Positions 42,410-51,774 are shown, counted from the first letter of the stretch. The stretch: 64,000 nucleotides of DNA from JBLEFH01 sp047345645 (GCA_047345645.1 JBLEFH010000008.1); one strand, 5' to 3'. Notes: generated by a model from the letters alone, not told the origin. Made by a program: numbers and translations.

Positions 42410-43134
42410 ACGTAGGGGGCTCCGTTCCGGGGGATCACCCGCGTGGTCGACGAGCCGACAAGGACCACGGTGCGCATATCCGCCATCTCGGGGGTGCAGT
42501 CCGGCAAAGGCACGACGCGGAGCGATTCCTCGGGCGTCGAGACCGCCCGGGCGAAGATCACGGGGCGGGTGTCGCCGCAGGCGTCTTTCAGAATTTGCAG
42601 CGTTTTTTCAAAACCTTCAGGGCGGGATTTCGAGCGCGGATTATAGAACCCCATGGCGAAATCCGCCTCGACCGCGAGGCGGAGGCGTTTTTCGATCAAA
42701 GCCCATGGCTTCAGGTTATCACTAAGGTTAATCGCGCAGAAATCATGGCCCAGAGGCGCACCGGCGCGGGCAGCGGCGGCAAGCATTGCCGTAATGCCCG
42801 GCAGCACCGAAATCGCCAGATCACGCCATGCCTGCGGCCCGGCTTCCACCGCTTCGAACACCGCCGAGGCCATCGCAAAGACGCCCGGATCGCCGGAAGA
42901 GACCACCACCACCTGCCGACCGTCCGCCGCCATTTCGAGCGCGTGACGGGCGCGGTCGAGCTCGACGCGGTTGTCCGATGCGTGCAGCGTCAAACCGGGC
43001 CGCGCGGCCACCCGCGCGACGTATGGGATATAGCCGACCACATCGGTTGCGCCCGCCAGCGCGGCGGTGACTTCGGGCGTCACCATGGCCTCCGCGCCCG
43101 GCCCGAGACCGGCGATCACCAGCGATCCGCTCAT
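42385..43134 (-). CDS. cobJ: Precorrin-3B C17-methyltransferase
   Basis: A 249-residue ring-contracting methyltransferase. LVIAGLGPGAEAMVTPEV, VVVVSSGDPGVFAMASAVF, VLPGITAMLAAAARAGAPLGHDFCAINLSD and FYNPRSKSRPEGF are typical of CobJ/CbiH. The ATG at 43132-43134 overlaps the cobI stop by 4 bases. C-terminal end overlaps convergent cobK. Confidence 0.95.
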   Translation of the reverse strand: MSGSLVIAGLGPGAEAMVTPEVTAALAGATDVVGYIPYVARVAARPGLTLHASDNRVELDRARHALEMAADGRQVVVVSSGDPGVFAMASAVFEAVEAGPQAWRDLAISVLPGITAMLAAAARAGAPLGHDFCAINLSDNLKPWALIEKRLRLAVEADFAMGFYNPRSKSRPEGFEKTLQILKDACGDTRPVIFARAVSTPEESLRVVPLPDCTPEMADMRTVVLVGSSTTRVIPRNGAPYVYTPRFAE

Positions 43135-43868
43135 GGCCGCCGCCCCTCTCCATGCACCACGATGATGGAGAAATAAGGCACGCTCGCCCCCTCCCGGTCG
43201 CTCAGTTTTTGCACAGTCTGGCCCGGCATGGCGGCATATTCCACCAGCCACGCCGCCTCATATTTCCCGGCCCGCTCCAGCGCCCGGCGAACCTTGCCAA
43301 GATGCCGCCCAATCTTCATCACAATGAGCGCGTCCGCGCGTTCCATATGCGCCGCGAGATCATCCTCCGGCAGCGTGCCCATCAGAACCGACAGCACATC
43401 ATCGCCCCATGTGATCGGCTGGCCCGTGGCGCTCCACGCCGCCGACATGCCGGTGATCGCGGGCACGATCTCGATCGGCACCACATCGCACAGGCGGGTG
43501 TAGAGGTGCATGAAAGAGCCGTAGAAAAACGGGTCCCCCTCGGCCAGCACCACCACATCCTCGCCCGCTTCGCTCAAGGCGCGCAGATGCGCCGCGCAAT
43601 CGGCGTAAAAGGCGGCGAGGCGGTTGTTATAGCGCGGGTCCGTAAAGGGAATTTCGGTCGTCACCGGGTATTCCATGGCGAATTCGGTGGCGGTTTCGGG
43701 CAGCACCCCCTCGACGATCCGCCGCGCCTGCCCCGGATTGCCCGCCTTGCGAAAATAGGCGACGTGGCGCGCGCCGCGCAGCAGACGGTCCGCGCGGACG
43801 CTCATCAGATCGGGATCGCCGGGGCCGAGACCGAGCCCATAGATCGTGCCAAGCGCCGCGCCGCTCAT
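43131..43868 (-). CDS. cobI: Precorrin-2 C20-methyltransferase
   Basis: A 245-residue methyltransferase that converts precorrin-2 to precorrin-3A. IYGLGLGPGDPDLMSVRADRLL, YRIPV-like VTTEIPFTDPRYNN, VVVLAEGDPFFYGSFMHLYTRL and IVPAITGMSAAWSATGQPITWGDD are visible. ATG at 43866-43868 overlaps the cobH stop by 4 bases. Confidence 0.95.
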   Translation of the reverse strand: MSGAALGTIYGLGLGPGDPDLMSVRADRLLRGARHVAYFRKAGNPGQARRIVEGVLPETATEFAMEYPVTTEIPFTDPRYNNRLAAFYADCAAHLRALSEAGEDVVVLAEGDPFFYGSFMHLYTRLCDVVPIEIVPAITGMSAAWSATGQPITWGDDVLSVLMGTLPEDDLAAHMERADALIVMKIGRHLGKVRRALERAGKYEAAWLVEYAAMPGQTVQKLSDREGASVPYFSIIVVHGEGRRP

Positions 43869-44494
43869 TCTGTGCGGCTCGCGAGGGCGTTGACGGCGGC
43901 AACCGTGATGGCGCTGCCCCCGAGCCGCCCTTCCACGATACAGCACGGCACCGGCTGATCGGCCCAAAGCGCGTCTTTCGATTCCACCGCCCCGACAAAG
44001 CCGACCGGGCAGCCGATGATCGCCGCCGGGCGGGGACAATCCTTATCTTCCAGCATGTTGAGCAGGTGGAACAGCGCCGTCGGGGCGTTGCCGATGGCGA
44101 CCACCGCGCCGTCGAGATGGGGCCGCCACAGCTCCAGCGCCGCCGCCGAACGGGTGGTGTTCAGCATCGCGGCCAGCTCGCGGATATTGTCGTTGTGGAG
44201 GGTGCAGATCACGGCGTTATCCGCCGGGAGCCGCGTGCGGGTGATGCCTTCGGAGACCATTCGCGCATCGCAGAGGATCGGCGCGCCGCCCTCCAGCGCC
44301 GTGCGGGCGGCGGTCGCAAAATCCTCTGAAAACCGAATATGTTGCGCCAGATCGACCATCCCGGCGGCGTGGATCATGCGGACCGCCACCGGCTCTTCCT
44401 CCGGCGTAAACCGCGCGAGATCCGCCTCGGCGCGGATGGTGGCAAAGGATTGGCGGTAAATGGCGGCGCCATCGGTCTCATATGTGTATCTCAT
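43865..44494 (-). CDS. cobH: Precorrin-8X methylmutase
   Basis: A 209-residue CobH that moves the C-11 methyl to C-12 to give hydrogenobyrinate. IRAEADLARFTPEEEPVAVRMIHAAGMVD (catalytic His in the RMIHAAGMVD segment near residue 42), MVSEGITRTRLPADN and IIGCPVGFVGAVESKDAL are hallmark motifs. ATG 44492-44494 overlaps the cobG stop by 4 bases; long upstream reading is inside cobG. Confidence 0.96.
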   Translation of the reverse strand: MRYTYETDGAAIYRQSFATIRAEADLARFTPEEEPVAVRMIHAAGMVDLAQHIRFSEDFATAARTALEGGAPILCDARMVSEGITRTRLPADNAVICTLHNDNIRELAAMLNTTRSAAALELWRPHLDGAVVAIGNAPTALFHLLNMLEDKDCPRPAAIIGCPVGFVGAVESKDALWADQPVPCCIVEGRLGGSAITVAAVNALASRTE

Positions 44495-45624
44495 GGGCGC
44501 TCCGGGATGTCGGTGAGGATTTGGGTGGGGGTGAGGCCGCGCCGGGTCGGCGGATCGCTGGCGCGGCCGTTTTCGATGAGGTCGAACCGCCCGTCCCGCC
44601 CGACGAGCGTCAGCGCCGCCGGGCTTTGGCGGGCGCAGCTTTTGGCGCAGCCGGAAATATGGACCGACCGGTCGGTATGTTCGGCCAGCTTGCGGGCCAG
44701 CGCGCGGGTCGCGACGGTGGCTTGCGGGCAACCGGGCGCGCCGGTGCAGGCGTCGCTCGCCAGAAGCGGCGAGCCGGGGGCGGTGATGAAGGGCGTCTGG
44801 AGCGGCATCTCGCCGCCTTCGAGCAGGACCATCCGCCACGGGGTCAGCCGCAGGGCCTCGGCATCGCTGTCCATGATCGCATTGGCCAGATCGCGGGCGC
44901 CGAGATGGCCGAAAGGCGCGCCGATGAGCGGGCCGTGCGGGGTCTGGCCGGGTGCGGGACGCGCTGCCGGGGGGTGCGGCGCGGCGGTGGTCCAGTCTGG
45001 CGGCAGGGTTTGGGTTTCCAGCACCCGCGCCAAGCGGCGGCGCTCCGGGGTTTGGTGGGCAGTGAACCATGTGGCCATTTCGGTGAGCGCGGTCATCGCG
45101 GTGGCTTCGGTCACGGGGCGGCCACGCGGCGCGCCGTCGGCCCGGAGGATCAGGCCCGCATCGCTTTGCTCAAACCGGAAATCCGCCGGGGCGTCTTGCA
45201 GGATGGGACGGTCCCCCGCATCCAGCGCATAGCCGATTTTGGCAGGCATTTCGGGGAGGTGCGGGAGGATGTGATGAAGCGCCTCCGCGAGCCGGTCATT
45301 GAGATCGCCCGCCTGCCAGTCCGGCGCGACGAGAATGTTGCGGCGAGTCTCCAGCGCCGGGTCCCCGTCGAGCAGGCCGATTGCGTCGAGATCGGCCAGA
45401 AGCGGTTCATGCGCGCGCTCGCGGACGGCGCGGATTTGCAGATTGGCGCGGCGGGTCAGCTCCAGCTCGCCCCGCCCGTAGCGCAGCGACAGATCGCAAA
45501 GGCCGAGCGCCTGATCCACCGTCAGCCGCCCCTTGCGCGGGCGCACCCGGACCACCAGACCATCCGCCGCGAGCATCGGGCGATGCGCGCCGGGACACCA
45601 GCCTTTGACCTCTGCCACGCTCAT
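44491..45624 (-). CDS. cobG: Precorrin-3B synthase
   Basis: A 377-residue monooxygenase with nitrite/sulfite reductase fold. ELTRRANLQIRAV and the C-terminal cluster site DACTGAPGCPQATVAT (near residue 293) plus HISGCAKSCARQSPA (near 326) carry the cysteines for a 4Fe-4S centre. It hydroxylates precorrin-3A using oxygen, which marks the pathway as aerobic. Start codon overlaps the cobN stop by 4 bases. Confidence 0.95.
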   Translation of the reverse strand: MSVAEVKGWCPGAHRPMLAADGLVVRVRPRKGRLTVDQALGLCDLSLRYGRGELELTRRANLQIRAVRERAHEPLLADLDAIGLLDGDPALETRRNILVAPDWQAGDLNDRLAEALHHILPHLPEMPAKIGYALDAGDRPILQDAPADFRFEQSDAGLILRADGAPRGRPVTEATAMTALTEMATWFTAHQTPERRRLARVLETQTLPPDWTTAAPHPPAARPAPGQTPHGPLIGAPFGHLGARDLANAIMDSDAEALRLTPWRMVLLEGGEMPLQTPFITAPGSPLLASDACTGAPGCPQATVATRALARKLAEHTDRSVHISGCAKSCARQSPAALTLVGRDGRFDLIENGRASDPPTRRGLTPTQILTDIPERP

Positions 45625-48600
45625 GCCCCCGCCTCCATCGCCGCGCGGATCGCGTTGCGCCGGGTGCGCCAGAGACCGGCCTGATCGAGCGCCGCGAAAC
45701 GGGCGGTCATGGCGGCGTAGGCTTCGGGGTTGGCGTCCTCAAGGAAGGCGGCGGTGGCGGGATCGCCAAGGGTCGCGTCATAGTAAAGATCGAACAGATG
45801 CGGCCCAACGGCCCCGGCGAGATGGGCAAAGGCGGCCATATGCTCCAGCGTCGCCGCGATCTCCGCCGCGCCGCGAAAACCGTGCGTTTTCATGCCGTTG
45901 ATCCAGCCCGGATGCGCCGCGCGGGCTTGCACGACGCGGGCGATTTCTTCGGTCAGCGAACGGGCGCGCGGCCGGGACGGGTCCGTATTGTCGAGATGGT
46001 AGAGCGCCGCCCTGCCCCCGGTTTGCGCCTGAGCGGCGGCGAACCCGGCCTCATGGGCGGCGTAATCGGTGGCGAGCAGCAGGTCGGTTTCGGGCAGGTC
46101 TTGCAGGTGGATGAAGCTGTCGGCCCCGGCCACACGGGCGCGGAGGCCCGCACCGTCCTGCGCCGCCTGATCGCCGTCGAGCGCCCATGAGGACGCCGCC
46201 AGCCATGCCTCACCCGCCGCCGCGCGGCCCTCTTCGCTGTAATCGTCGAGAAAATCGGTCATGCCGAGGCCGAAACTGCCGGGCTGCGGGCCGTAGACGC
46301 GGGCGAGATCCGCGCGGCCCGCATAGGGGTTCCAGTCCGCCGCCTCGTCGCGGGCGGCGAGCGCGCGGATGGCTTGGGCGAAGAGCGCCGTCAGGGTGGG
46401 GAACACGTCACGAAAAAGGCCGGAGACGCGCAAGGTCACGTCGATCCGGGGGCGGTCGAGTTCGGCAATGGGCAGGACCTCGATGCCGCTGACGCGTTCG
46501 GACCCTTCGTCCCAGATCGGGCGGACACCGAGGAGCGCGAGGGCCATGGCGAACTCCTCGCCAGCCGTGCGCATGGTGGCGGAGCCCCAGAGATCCACGA
46601 TCAGCCCGCGCGGCCAGTCGCCTTCCTCCTGCAAATGGCGGCGGATCAGCTCGCCTGCGAGTTTGGTGCCTTGCGCATAGGCGGCGCGGCTCGGGACGGC
46701 GCGCGGGTCGGTGGTGAAGAGATTGCGGCCTGTCGGCAGAACGTCGCGCCGCCCGCGATAGGGCGAGCCGGAGGGGCCAGCGGCGATGCGTTTGCCGTTC
46801 AGCGCATCCAGCAGGCTGGCGCGTTCGGCGGTGGTGGAGTCGTGGGTGGCGAAGCTGCGGGCCTCCGCCGGACGGCCCCAGATATGCAGACCCTCGCCGA
46901 ACTGGCTCTCCTTCACATCGCAGACGAACCGGTCGATCCGGGTGATCGCCTCGGCGGGGCAACTGGCGCGGTCAAGGCCAAGATCGTCCTCCACCCCAAG
47001 GGCTTGCGCCTCGTCTCTAATGTCGGTTTGGAGCCGGTCGCGGCGTTTCGGGTCGAGCCCGTCGGCGTTGGAAAACTCGTCGAGCAGGGCTTCGAGGCGG
47101 GCGAGCCGTTCGGGCGTGCCGCTGTCCTTCAAGGGGGGCGGGATATGGCCGAGCGTGACCGCCCCGATGCGGCGTTTGGCCTGCGCGGCCTCGCCGGGAT
47201 CGTTGACGATGAAGGGGTAAATGACCGGGAGCGGGCCGGTCAGCGCTTCGGGCCAGCACTGCTCCGAGAGCGCCACGGATTTGCCGGGGAGCCATTCGAG
47301 CGTGCCATGCGCACCGATATGGATGAGCGCGTCCGCCTCGCGCTGTAGCCAGAGATAGAAGGCGACATAGGCGTGGCGCGGGACGCGGGCGAGGTCGTGA
47401 TAGTCGTCGCCGCGAGTTTTGGGGGTGCCGCGCTCGGGTTGGAGGGCGATCAGGGCGTTGCCGAGACGGAGGGCGGCGAAGCGGAACTTGCCGTTTTCGG
47501 TGTCTGCTGCGGGGTCGCCCCATGCGGTGTGGAGGGCGTCGCGGAGCGGCTGCGGGAGGGTGGCAAGGGCGGCTTGGTAATCCGCCAGCGGCCATGTGAT
47601 CTCGCGGGCGGTGAGGCGATTGGCGAGGTCCTCGGGGGCGGCGTCCACCTGATAGCCCGCCGCCCGCAGATCGGCGAGGATGGCGCGGGCCGAGGCGGGC
47701 GCGTCGAGGCCGACCGCGTGGCCCATTTGCCAATTTTTGCCGGGATAGGTGGAGAGGATCAGCGCGGGTTTGCGGTCCGCCGGGGGCGTGGACGCGAGGG
47801 CCAGCCAGCCATGGATGCGGTCGATGATGGCGGCGATGCGCGATGGCTCCGGGCGGTGGATCTGGCGGGCGAATTGCAGCTCCGCATCCCGCGCCGCGGG
47901 GTCTTTGAAGGAGGCGACGCCGGCGAGGATGCGGCCATCGACTTCGGGGAGGACCACATGCATGGCGAGATCGGCGGGCGAGAGGCCGCGCTCCGAGGCG
48001 GCCCATGCGGCGCGGGTGGAGGTCGCGAGGGCGGCCTGGAACACCGGCACCTCGCCCGCGTCGAGGGGGGACGCGCCGGTCTCGCCTTTGCCGGAAAAGG
48101 CGGTGACATTGACGATGGCCGCCGGGCGCTGGCGGGCGATTTCGGCGCGCAGCCACGCCGCCGCTTCGGGCGCTTTGAGGGACGGCACGAAGAGCGCCAG
48201 CGGGTCGTAGCCTTTCGCCGCAAAGCCTTGAAGAAGCGCCGTAATCGGAGCGGTGTCGCCTGCGACGAGATAGGCGCGGTAGAAGGTCAGCAGGATACGC
48301 GGGCGGGGTCCCGGCGCGGGCGGGTCGATCACGCCGCGCGCGGGCGACCAAGCGCCGTAATCGGGCACGGATTTCGCCCCCGCGACCGGCCCCGCATAAA
48401 GGCCCGCCGCCATGGCGAGTTGCGCGAGTGCCGCCTGCGCCGCGACCGCACCGCCCGCATCGCAAAGGGTTTGCAGTTGGCGGAGCGTGGAGGTCGGGAG
48501 GGTCGAATAGGCGTCGAGGCGCGCATCGTCCCGGCCATCGGCGGGCAGCACCGCGAGGGCGAGGCCGCGCCGGTCCGCCAGCGCTTTGACTTGCTGCAAT

Positions 48601-48899
48601 CCATAGGCCCAATACGGCACACCGCCGATGAGACGGATCAGGAGTCCTTTCGCCCCTTCAAGGGTTTGCTCGACATAGGTATCAACCGAGAGCGGGTGTT
48701 TCAGCGCCGCGAGATTGGCGAGGCGGAGCGTGGGCAAACCGCCCTGCCCGGCCTCGCAGCTGCGGTGCCAGCCTTCCGCGAAGGCGCCGAGATCACTGTC
48801 CGAAAACGACAGGACCACCAGATCGGCGGGGCTTTGCCCCAGATCGGTGGGCGTGTCGGTCTCGTCGAGGCCGTGACTTTCGCGGAAGATGACATGCAT
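45621..48899 (-). CDS. cobN: Cobaltochelatase large subunit
   Basis: A 1092-residue CobN, the substrate-binding subunit of the ATP-dependent aerobic cobaltochelatase. The conserved core HIGAHGTLEWLPGKSVALS lies near residue 530, followed by ALTGPLPVIYPFIVNDPGEA and AQAKRRIGAVTLGHIPPPL; further C-terminal are RIDRFVCDVKESQFGEGLHIWG and MKTHGFRGAAEIAATLEHM. Somewhat shorter than Pseudomonas CobN (about 1270). CobS and CobT AAA/VWA partners are not in this window. MHVIFRE start at 48897-48899, 4 bases after cobW. Confidence 0.97.
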   Translation of the reverse strand: MHVIFRESHGLDETDTPTDLGQSPADLVVLSFSDSDLGAFAEGWHRSCEAGQGGLPTLRLANLAALKHPLSVDTYVEQTLEGAKGLLIRLIGGVPYWAYGLQQVKALADRRGLALAVLPADGRDDARLDAYSTLPTSTLRQLQTLCDAGGAVAAQAALAQLAMAAGLYAGPVAGAKSVPDYGAWSPARGVIDPPAPGPRPRILLTFYRAYLVAGDTAPITALLQGFAAKGYDPLALFVPSLKAPEAAAWLRAEIARQRPAAIVNVTAFSGKGETGASPLDAGEVPVFQAALATSTRAAWAASERGLSPADLAMHVVLPEVDGRILAGVASFKDPAARDAELQFARQIHRPEPSRIAAIIDRIHGWLALASTPPADRKPALILSTYPGKNWQMGHAVGLDAPASARAILADLRAAGYQVDAAPEDLANRLTAREITWPLADYQAALATLPQPLRDALHTAWGDPAADTENGKFRFAALRLGNALIALQPERGTPKTRGDDYHDLARVPRHAYVAFYLWLQREADALIHIGAHGTLEWLPGKSVALSEQCWPEALTGPLPVIYPFIVNDPGEAAQAKRRIGAVTLGHIPPPLKDSGTPERLARLEALLDEFSNADGLDPKRRDRLQTDIRDEAQALGVEDDLGLDRASCPAEAITRIDRFVCDVKESQFGEGLHIWGRPAEARSFATHDSTTAERASLLDALNGKRIAAGPSGSPYRGRRDVLPTGRNLFTTDPRAVPSRAAYAQGTKLAGELIRRHLQEEGDWPRGLIVDLWGSATMRTAGEEFAMALALLGVRPIWDEGSERVSGIEVLPIAELDRPRIDVTLRVSGLFRDVFPTLTALFAQAIRALAARDEAADWNPYAGRADLARVYGPQPGSFGLGMTDFLDDYSEEGRAAAGEAWLAASSWALDGDQAAQDGAGLRARVAGADSFIHLQDLPETDLLLATDYAAHEAGFAAAQAQTGGRAALYHLDNTDPSRPRARSLTEEIARVVQARAAHPGWINGMKTHGFRGAAEIAATLEHMAAFAHLAGAVGPHLFDLYYDATLGDPATAAFLEDANPEAYAAMTARFAALDQAGLWRTRRNAIRAAMEAGA

Positions 48900-48903
48900 G
48901 GGC

Positions 48904-49959
48904 TTACTCGGCGGCCACCGCTTCGGCGCCAAGCGCCGCCCGGATCGCGGCGGGCTGGATATCGTCATGTTCGGCGATCACGACGAGCCGCCCGGCGCGG
49001 GCTTCCTCCGCTTTCCACGGGCGGTCATATTGATGACGCACCCGCGCGCCGACGGCTTGGACGAGGAGCCGCATCGGCTTGCCCCGGACCGCCGCATAAC
49101 CCTTCACCCGCAGGATATTGTGGCTGTTCGCCAGCCCCTCGATCGCCCGGACGAGCGCCGCCGGGTCCGCCTGTTCGGGGATCTCCACCACGATGCTTTC
49201 GAAATCGTCATGGTCGTGGTCATGGGGGGCGTCGTGATGGCTGGGGCGCGCGTCCATATCGTCCTCGGCGGCGGCCTCCAGCCCCAGAATGATGCGCGGA
49301 TCAACCTTGCCTTCGGCGACCTCGATCACCGGGAGCGGGCGCGGCGCCTCGGCGGCGATGATTTCTTTCGCCTTGGCGACGCCCTCCGGCCCGGCAAGAT
49401 CCGGTTTGGTCAGCAAAATAATGTCGGCGCAGGAAATCTGGTCCTCGAACACCTCGGAAAGCGGCGTTTCATGGTCGAGACTGTCATCGGCGGCGCGCTG
49501 CGCGTCCACCGCGGCGACATTGGGGGCAAACCGGCCCGCCGCCACGGCTTCGGCATCCGCCAGCGCGATCACCCCGTCCACGGTGATTTTCGAACGGATA
49601 TCCGGCCAGTCAAACGCTTTCAACAGCGGTTTCGGGAGCGCCAAGCCGCTGGTTTCAATGAGAATATGATCGGGGCGCGGGTCGAGTGCCATCAGCGCCT
49701 CAATGGTCGGGATGAAATCATCGGCGACGGTGCAGCAGATGCAGCCATTCGCCAGTTCCATGATGTTCTCCGCCGGGCAATCGGGGATGGCACAGGATTT
49801 CAGGATCTCGCCATCGACGCCCACATCGCCGAACTCATTGACCACCACGGCGAGACGCTTGCCGCCGGGATTTTGCATGAGTTCGCGGATCAGCGTGGTC
49901 TTGCCGGAGCCGAGAAAGCCGGTGACGACGGTGACGGGAAGTTTCGACAAATCAGCCAT
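48904..49959 (-). CDS. cobW: CobW metallochaperone GTPase
   Basis: A 351-residue G3E GTPase thought to deliver Co(II) to the chelatase. P-loop GFLGSGKTT at 14-22; the metal-binding CxCC motif is GCICC (Cys73, Cys75, Cys76); the G4 motif LTKPDL is near 184. A His/Asp-rich insert SHHDAPHDHDHDDF near residues 240-253 and a conserved CobW C-terminal domain follow. It abuts DUF1636 and cobN with 0-4 bases between. Confidence 0.96.
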   Translation of the reverse strand: MADLSKLPVTVVTGFLGSGKTTLIRELMQNPGGKRLAVVVNEFGDVGVDGEILKSCAIPDCPAENIMELANGCICCTVADDFIPTIEALMALDPRPDHILIETSGLALPKPLLKAFDWPDIRSKITVDGVIALADAEAVAAGRFAPNVAAVDAQRAADDSLDHETPLSEVFEDQISCADIILLTKPDLAGPEGVAKAKEIIAAEAPRPLPVIEVAEGKVDPRIILGLEAAAEDDMDARPSHHDAPHDHDHDDFESIVVEIPEQADPAALVRAIEGLANSHNILRVKGYAAVRGKPMRLLVQAVGARVRHQYDRPWKAEEARAGRLVVIAEHDDIQPAAIRAALGAEAVAAE

Positions 49960-50379
49960 TTATTCGGAGTCCTTCAAGGGATCGTTGAGGGGATCGGTAA
50001 ACACCGCAGGCGGGATGCGCGCGATGCAGTTGCGTTTGAAATGCTCGGGCCGGGCGCGCCACGGGATGAGGCCATCAGCGGCCTCGCGATATTGCGCCGC
50101 GCCACTCAGCAGCATCTCGGCGCTGGCGGCATCAAGACGGCCATAAACATAGGACCAGCGGCCCTCGCCGCGTAGCGCCGCCGTGCATCCGTGATCGCAA
50201 TTGGAGAGACATTCGACGGCCCGGACGCGCACCCCTTCGGGCCAGTCCTGCGCGGCGAGATCATCGTAAAGACGCCGCCCCGGACGGCGCGCATCCTCTA
50301 AAGATTCCGCTCCGCCTCTGCATTTCACGCAGACGAGCAGCTCCACATCGTCGAGGTCGTTTTGACCCGTATCTTTCAT
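49960..50379 (-). CDS. DUF1636 cysteine-rich protein, first gene of the riboswitch-controlled cob operon
   Basis: A 139-residue DUF1636 protein. VCVKCRGG gives Cys17-x2-Cys20, and ECLSNCDHGCTAAL gives Cys57-x3-Cys61-x3-Cys65, then RPEHFKRNCIARIPP. The spacing resembles thioredoxin-like 2Fe-2S ferredoxins, so it may bind a 2Fe-2S cluster or a metal such as cobalt. DUF1636 genes usually sit next to cobW and cobN, as here. The function is not established. Start ATG 50377-50379 has only GAGGA directly before it. Confidence 0.85.
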   Translation of the reverse strand: MKDTGQNDLDDVELLVCVKCRGGAESLEDARRPGRRLYDDLAAQDWPEGVRVRAVECLSNCDHGCTAALRGEGRWSYVYGRLDAASAEMLLSGAAQYREAADGLIPWRARPEHFKRNCIARIPPAVFTDPLNDPLKDSE

Positions 50380-50477
50380 TCCTCGGCCCCAATATGGGGA
50401 CAAAGGGTCTGATGGCGGGTCATGCGTTCGCAATGTCCCGACACCGGAACACCCCGTCCGGTTGCACAATCGGCGAT

Positions 50478-50655
50478 GCTGGCAGGTCTCCCGGCTTGCG
50501 GAATCAGGCACTTGGCCCGTGGTCGTCCTGCCTTCCCGGCCAATGGCCAGTGGCTTGGTGGACGCCCGTTTTCCGGTCACGGTCGCGGGGGCGGCTGTGC
50601 TCGGCACGCGGCCTGCACATTCCCTTTTCACCTGTTTACACAGGCACCAGCGGAA
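50478..50655 (-). promoter_or_regulatory. Cobalamin riboswitch controlling the DUF1636-cobW-cobN operon
   Basis: Read on the minus strand this carries the B12-box pieces in order: GGTGCC (50648-50643), GAAAAGGGAA, GCCGCCCCCGCGACCG, AAGCCACTGG, CGGGAAGG, then the box AGCCGGGAGACCTGCC (about 50496-50481). It lies about 100 bases upstream of the DUF1636 start. Binding of adenosylcobalamin is expected to turn off the whole minus-strand cob operon. Confidence 0.93.
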
Positions 50656-50657
50656 TG

Positions 50658-50688
50658 ATTTAGTGCGCCCATTGCTGCCCCCTGTCAA
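50658..50688 (-). promoter_or_regulatory. Putative promoter of the riboswitch-controlled cob operon
   Basis: A perfect minus-strand -35 TTGACA (50688-50683) lies just upstream of the riboswitch, with an A/T-rich ACTAAATCA 18-26 bases after it as candidate -10. It overlaps the 5' flank of cobO. Confidence 0.4.
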
Positions 50689-50704
50689 GCCGAAGGACCG
50701 CCCC

Positions 50705-51316
50705 ATGAGCGACACTCTCAACGCCCGCCACGCCGAGAAAATGCGTAAAATCAAGGCCGCGCGGGACAAGATCATGGAAAGCAAGACCGAGGAAAAAGGT
50801 CTGATCATGGTCCATACCGGCGCGGGCAAGGGCAAATCCTCCTCCGGCTTTGGCATGATCATGCGCTGTATCGCCCACGGGATGCCCTGCGCCGTGGTGC
50901 AGTTCATCAAGGGCAATTGGGCCACCGGCGAGCGCGCGTTTCTGGAGGAGAATTTCGGCGACGCCTGCCGGTTTTTCGTCTCCGGTGAAGGGTTTACCTG
51001 GGAGACGCAGGACCGCGAGCGCGACATTGCGGCGGCGGAAAATGGCTGGCGGATTGCCAAGGCGCAGATTCTCGACCCCGAAGTGCAGTTTGTTCTCTTG
51101 GACGAAATCAACATCGCGCTGCGTTACGATTACCTCGACATTGACGAGGTGGTTGACTTCCTGCTGACCCAGAAACCGCCCATGACCCATGTGTGCCTGA
51201 CGGGCCGCAACGCCAAACCGGAGCTGATCGAGGCGGCGGATCTGGTGACGGAAATGAGCCTGATCAAGCATCCGTTCCGGGATGGGGTGAAGGCGCAGAA
51301 GGGTGTGGAGTTTTAA
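50705..51316 (+). CDS. cobO: Cob(I)yrinic acid a,c-diamide adenosyltransferase
   Basis: A 203-residue CobO/BtuR. The ATP-binding loop HTGAGKGKSSSGFG is at residues 37-50; QFIKGNWATGE and the second motif VLLDEINIALRYDYLD follow, with VCLTGRNAKPELIEAADLVTEM near the end. It adds the 5'-deoxyadenosyl ligand to cobalt. It is divergent from the riboswitch-controlled operon; the ATG at 50705 follows AAGGACCGCCC. Confidence 0.97.
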   Translation: MSDTLNARHAEKMRKIKAARDKIMESKTEEKGLIMVHTGAGKGKSSSGFGMIMRCIAHGMPCAVVQFIKGNWATGERAFLEENFGDACRFFVSGEGFTWETQDRERDIAAAENGWRIAKAQILDPEVQFVLLDEINIALRYDYLDIDEVVDFLLTQKPPMTHVCLTGRNAKPELIEAADLVTEMSLIKHPFRDGVKAQKGVEF

Positions 51317-51774
51317 TGCTGATCGCGCATCTGCCCGTCGGCTATATCACCGCCACGGCGGCGGCGAGGCTTGGCGCGCGCAGCCTGTTTTATGGCCTGT
51401 TGGCGGGAAGCGTCCTGCCGGATATCGACATGCTGTGGTTCCATTTTGTCGATCAGGGCGCGGTGCATCATCACGAATATCTGACCCATCGGCCTGTTCT
51501 CTGGCTGCTGGTCGGGATGATCGGCCTGCTCTTCAAACGCCATCTGCTGATCGGCCTTGGCATCGGCGGCCTGCTTCATATGGTGCTCGACAGCATCGCC
51601 GGCGCCATCGCGTGGCGTTGGCCGCTTTCGGAGGCGACAACCACGCTGGTCACCATCCCCGCAACCCATGACAACTGGGTCATGTCTTTTCTGTTTCATT
51701 GGACTTTTCTGAGCGAAATCGCCCTCCTGCTTATCGCTCTCCTGATCCTCGTTTTCAGATGGCGCAGCGCATGA
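51316..51774 (+). CDS. YdjM-like (membrane-bound metal-dependent hydrolase family) protein between cobO and cobQ
   Basis: A 152-residue integral membrane protein: MLIAHLPVGYITATAAARL, then SVLPDIDMLWFHFVDQGAVHHHEYLTHRP with the His/Asp-rich metal motif characteristic of PF04307 (YdjM/LexA-regulated) proteins, and four hydrophobic helices. Its ATG overlaps the cobO TAA by one base and its stop overlaps the cobQ start by 4 bases, so it is locked in the cobO-cobQ operon. A role in cobalamin or metal handling is only inferred from this position. Confidence 0.8.
   Translation: MLIAHLPVGYITATAAARLGARSLFYGLLAGSVLPDIDMLWFHFVDQGAVHHHEYLTHRPVLWLLVGMIGLLFKRHLLIGLGIGGLLHMVLDSIAGAIAWRWPLSEATTTLVTIPATHDNWVMSFLFHWTFLSEIALLLIALLILVFRWRSA

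Noticed and set aside
47373..49292. Long plus-strand frame opposite cobN and cobW
   Set aside because: Shadow of cobN/cobW.
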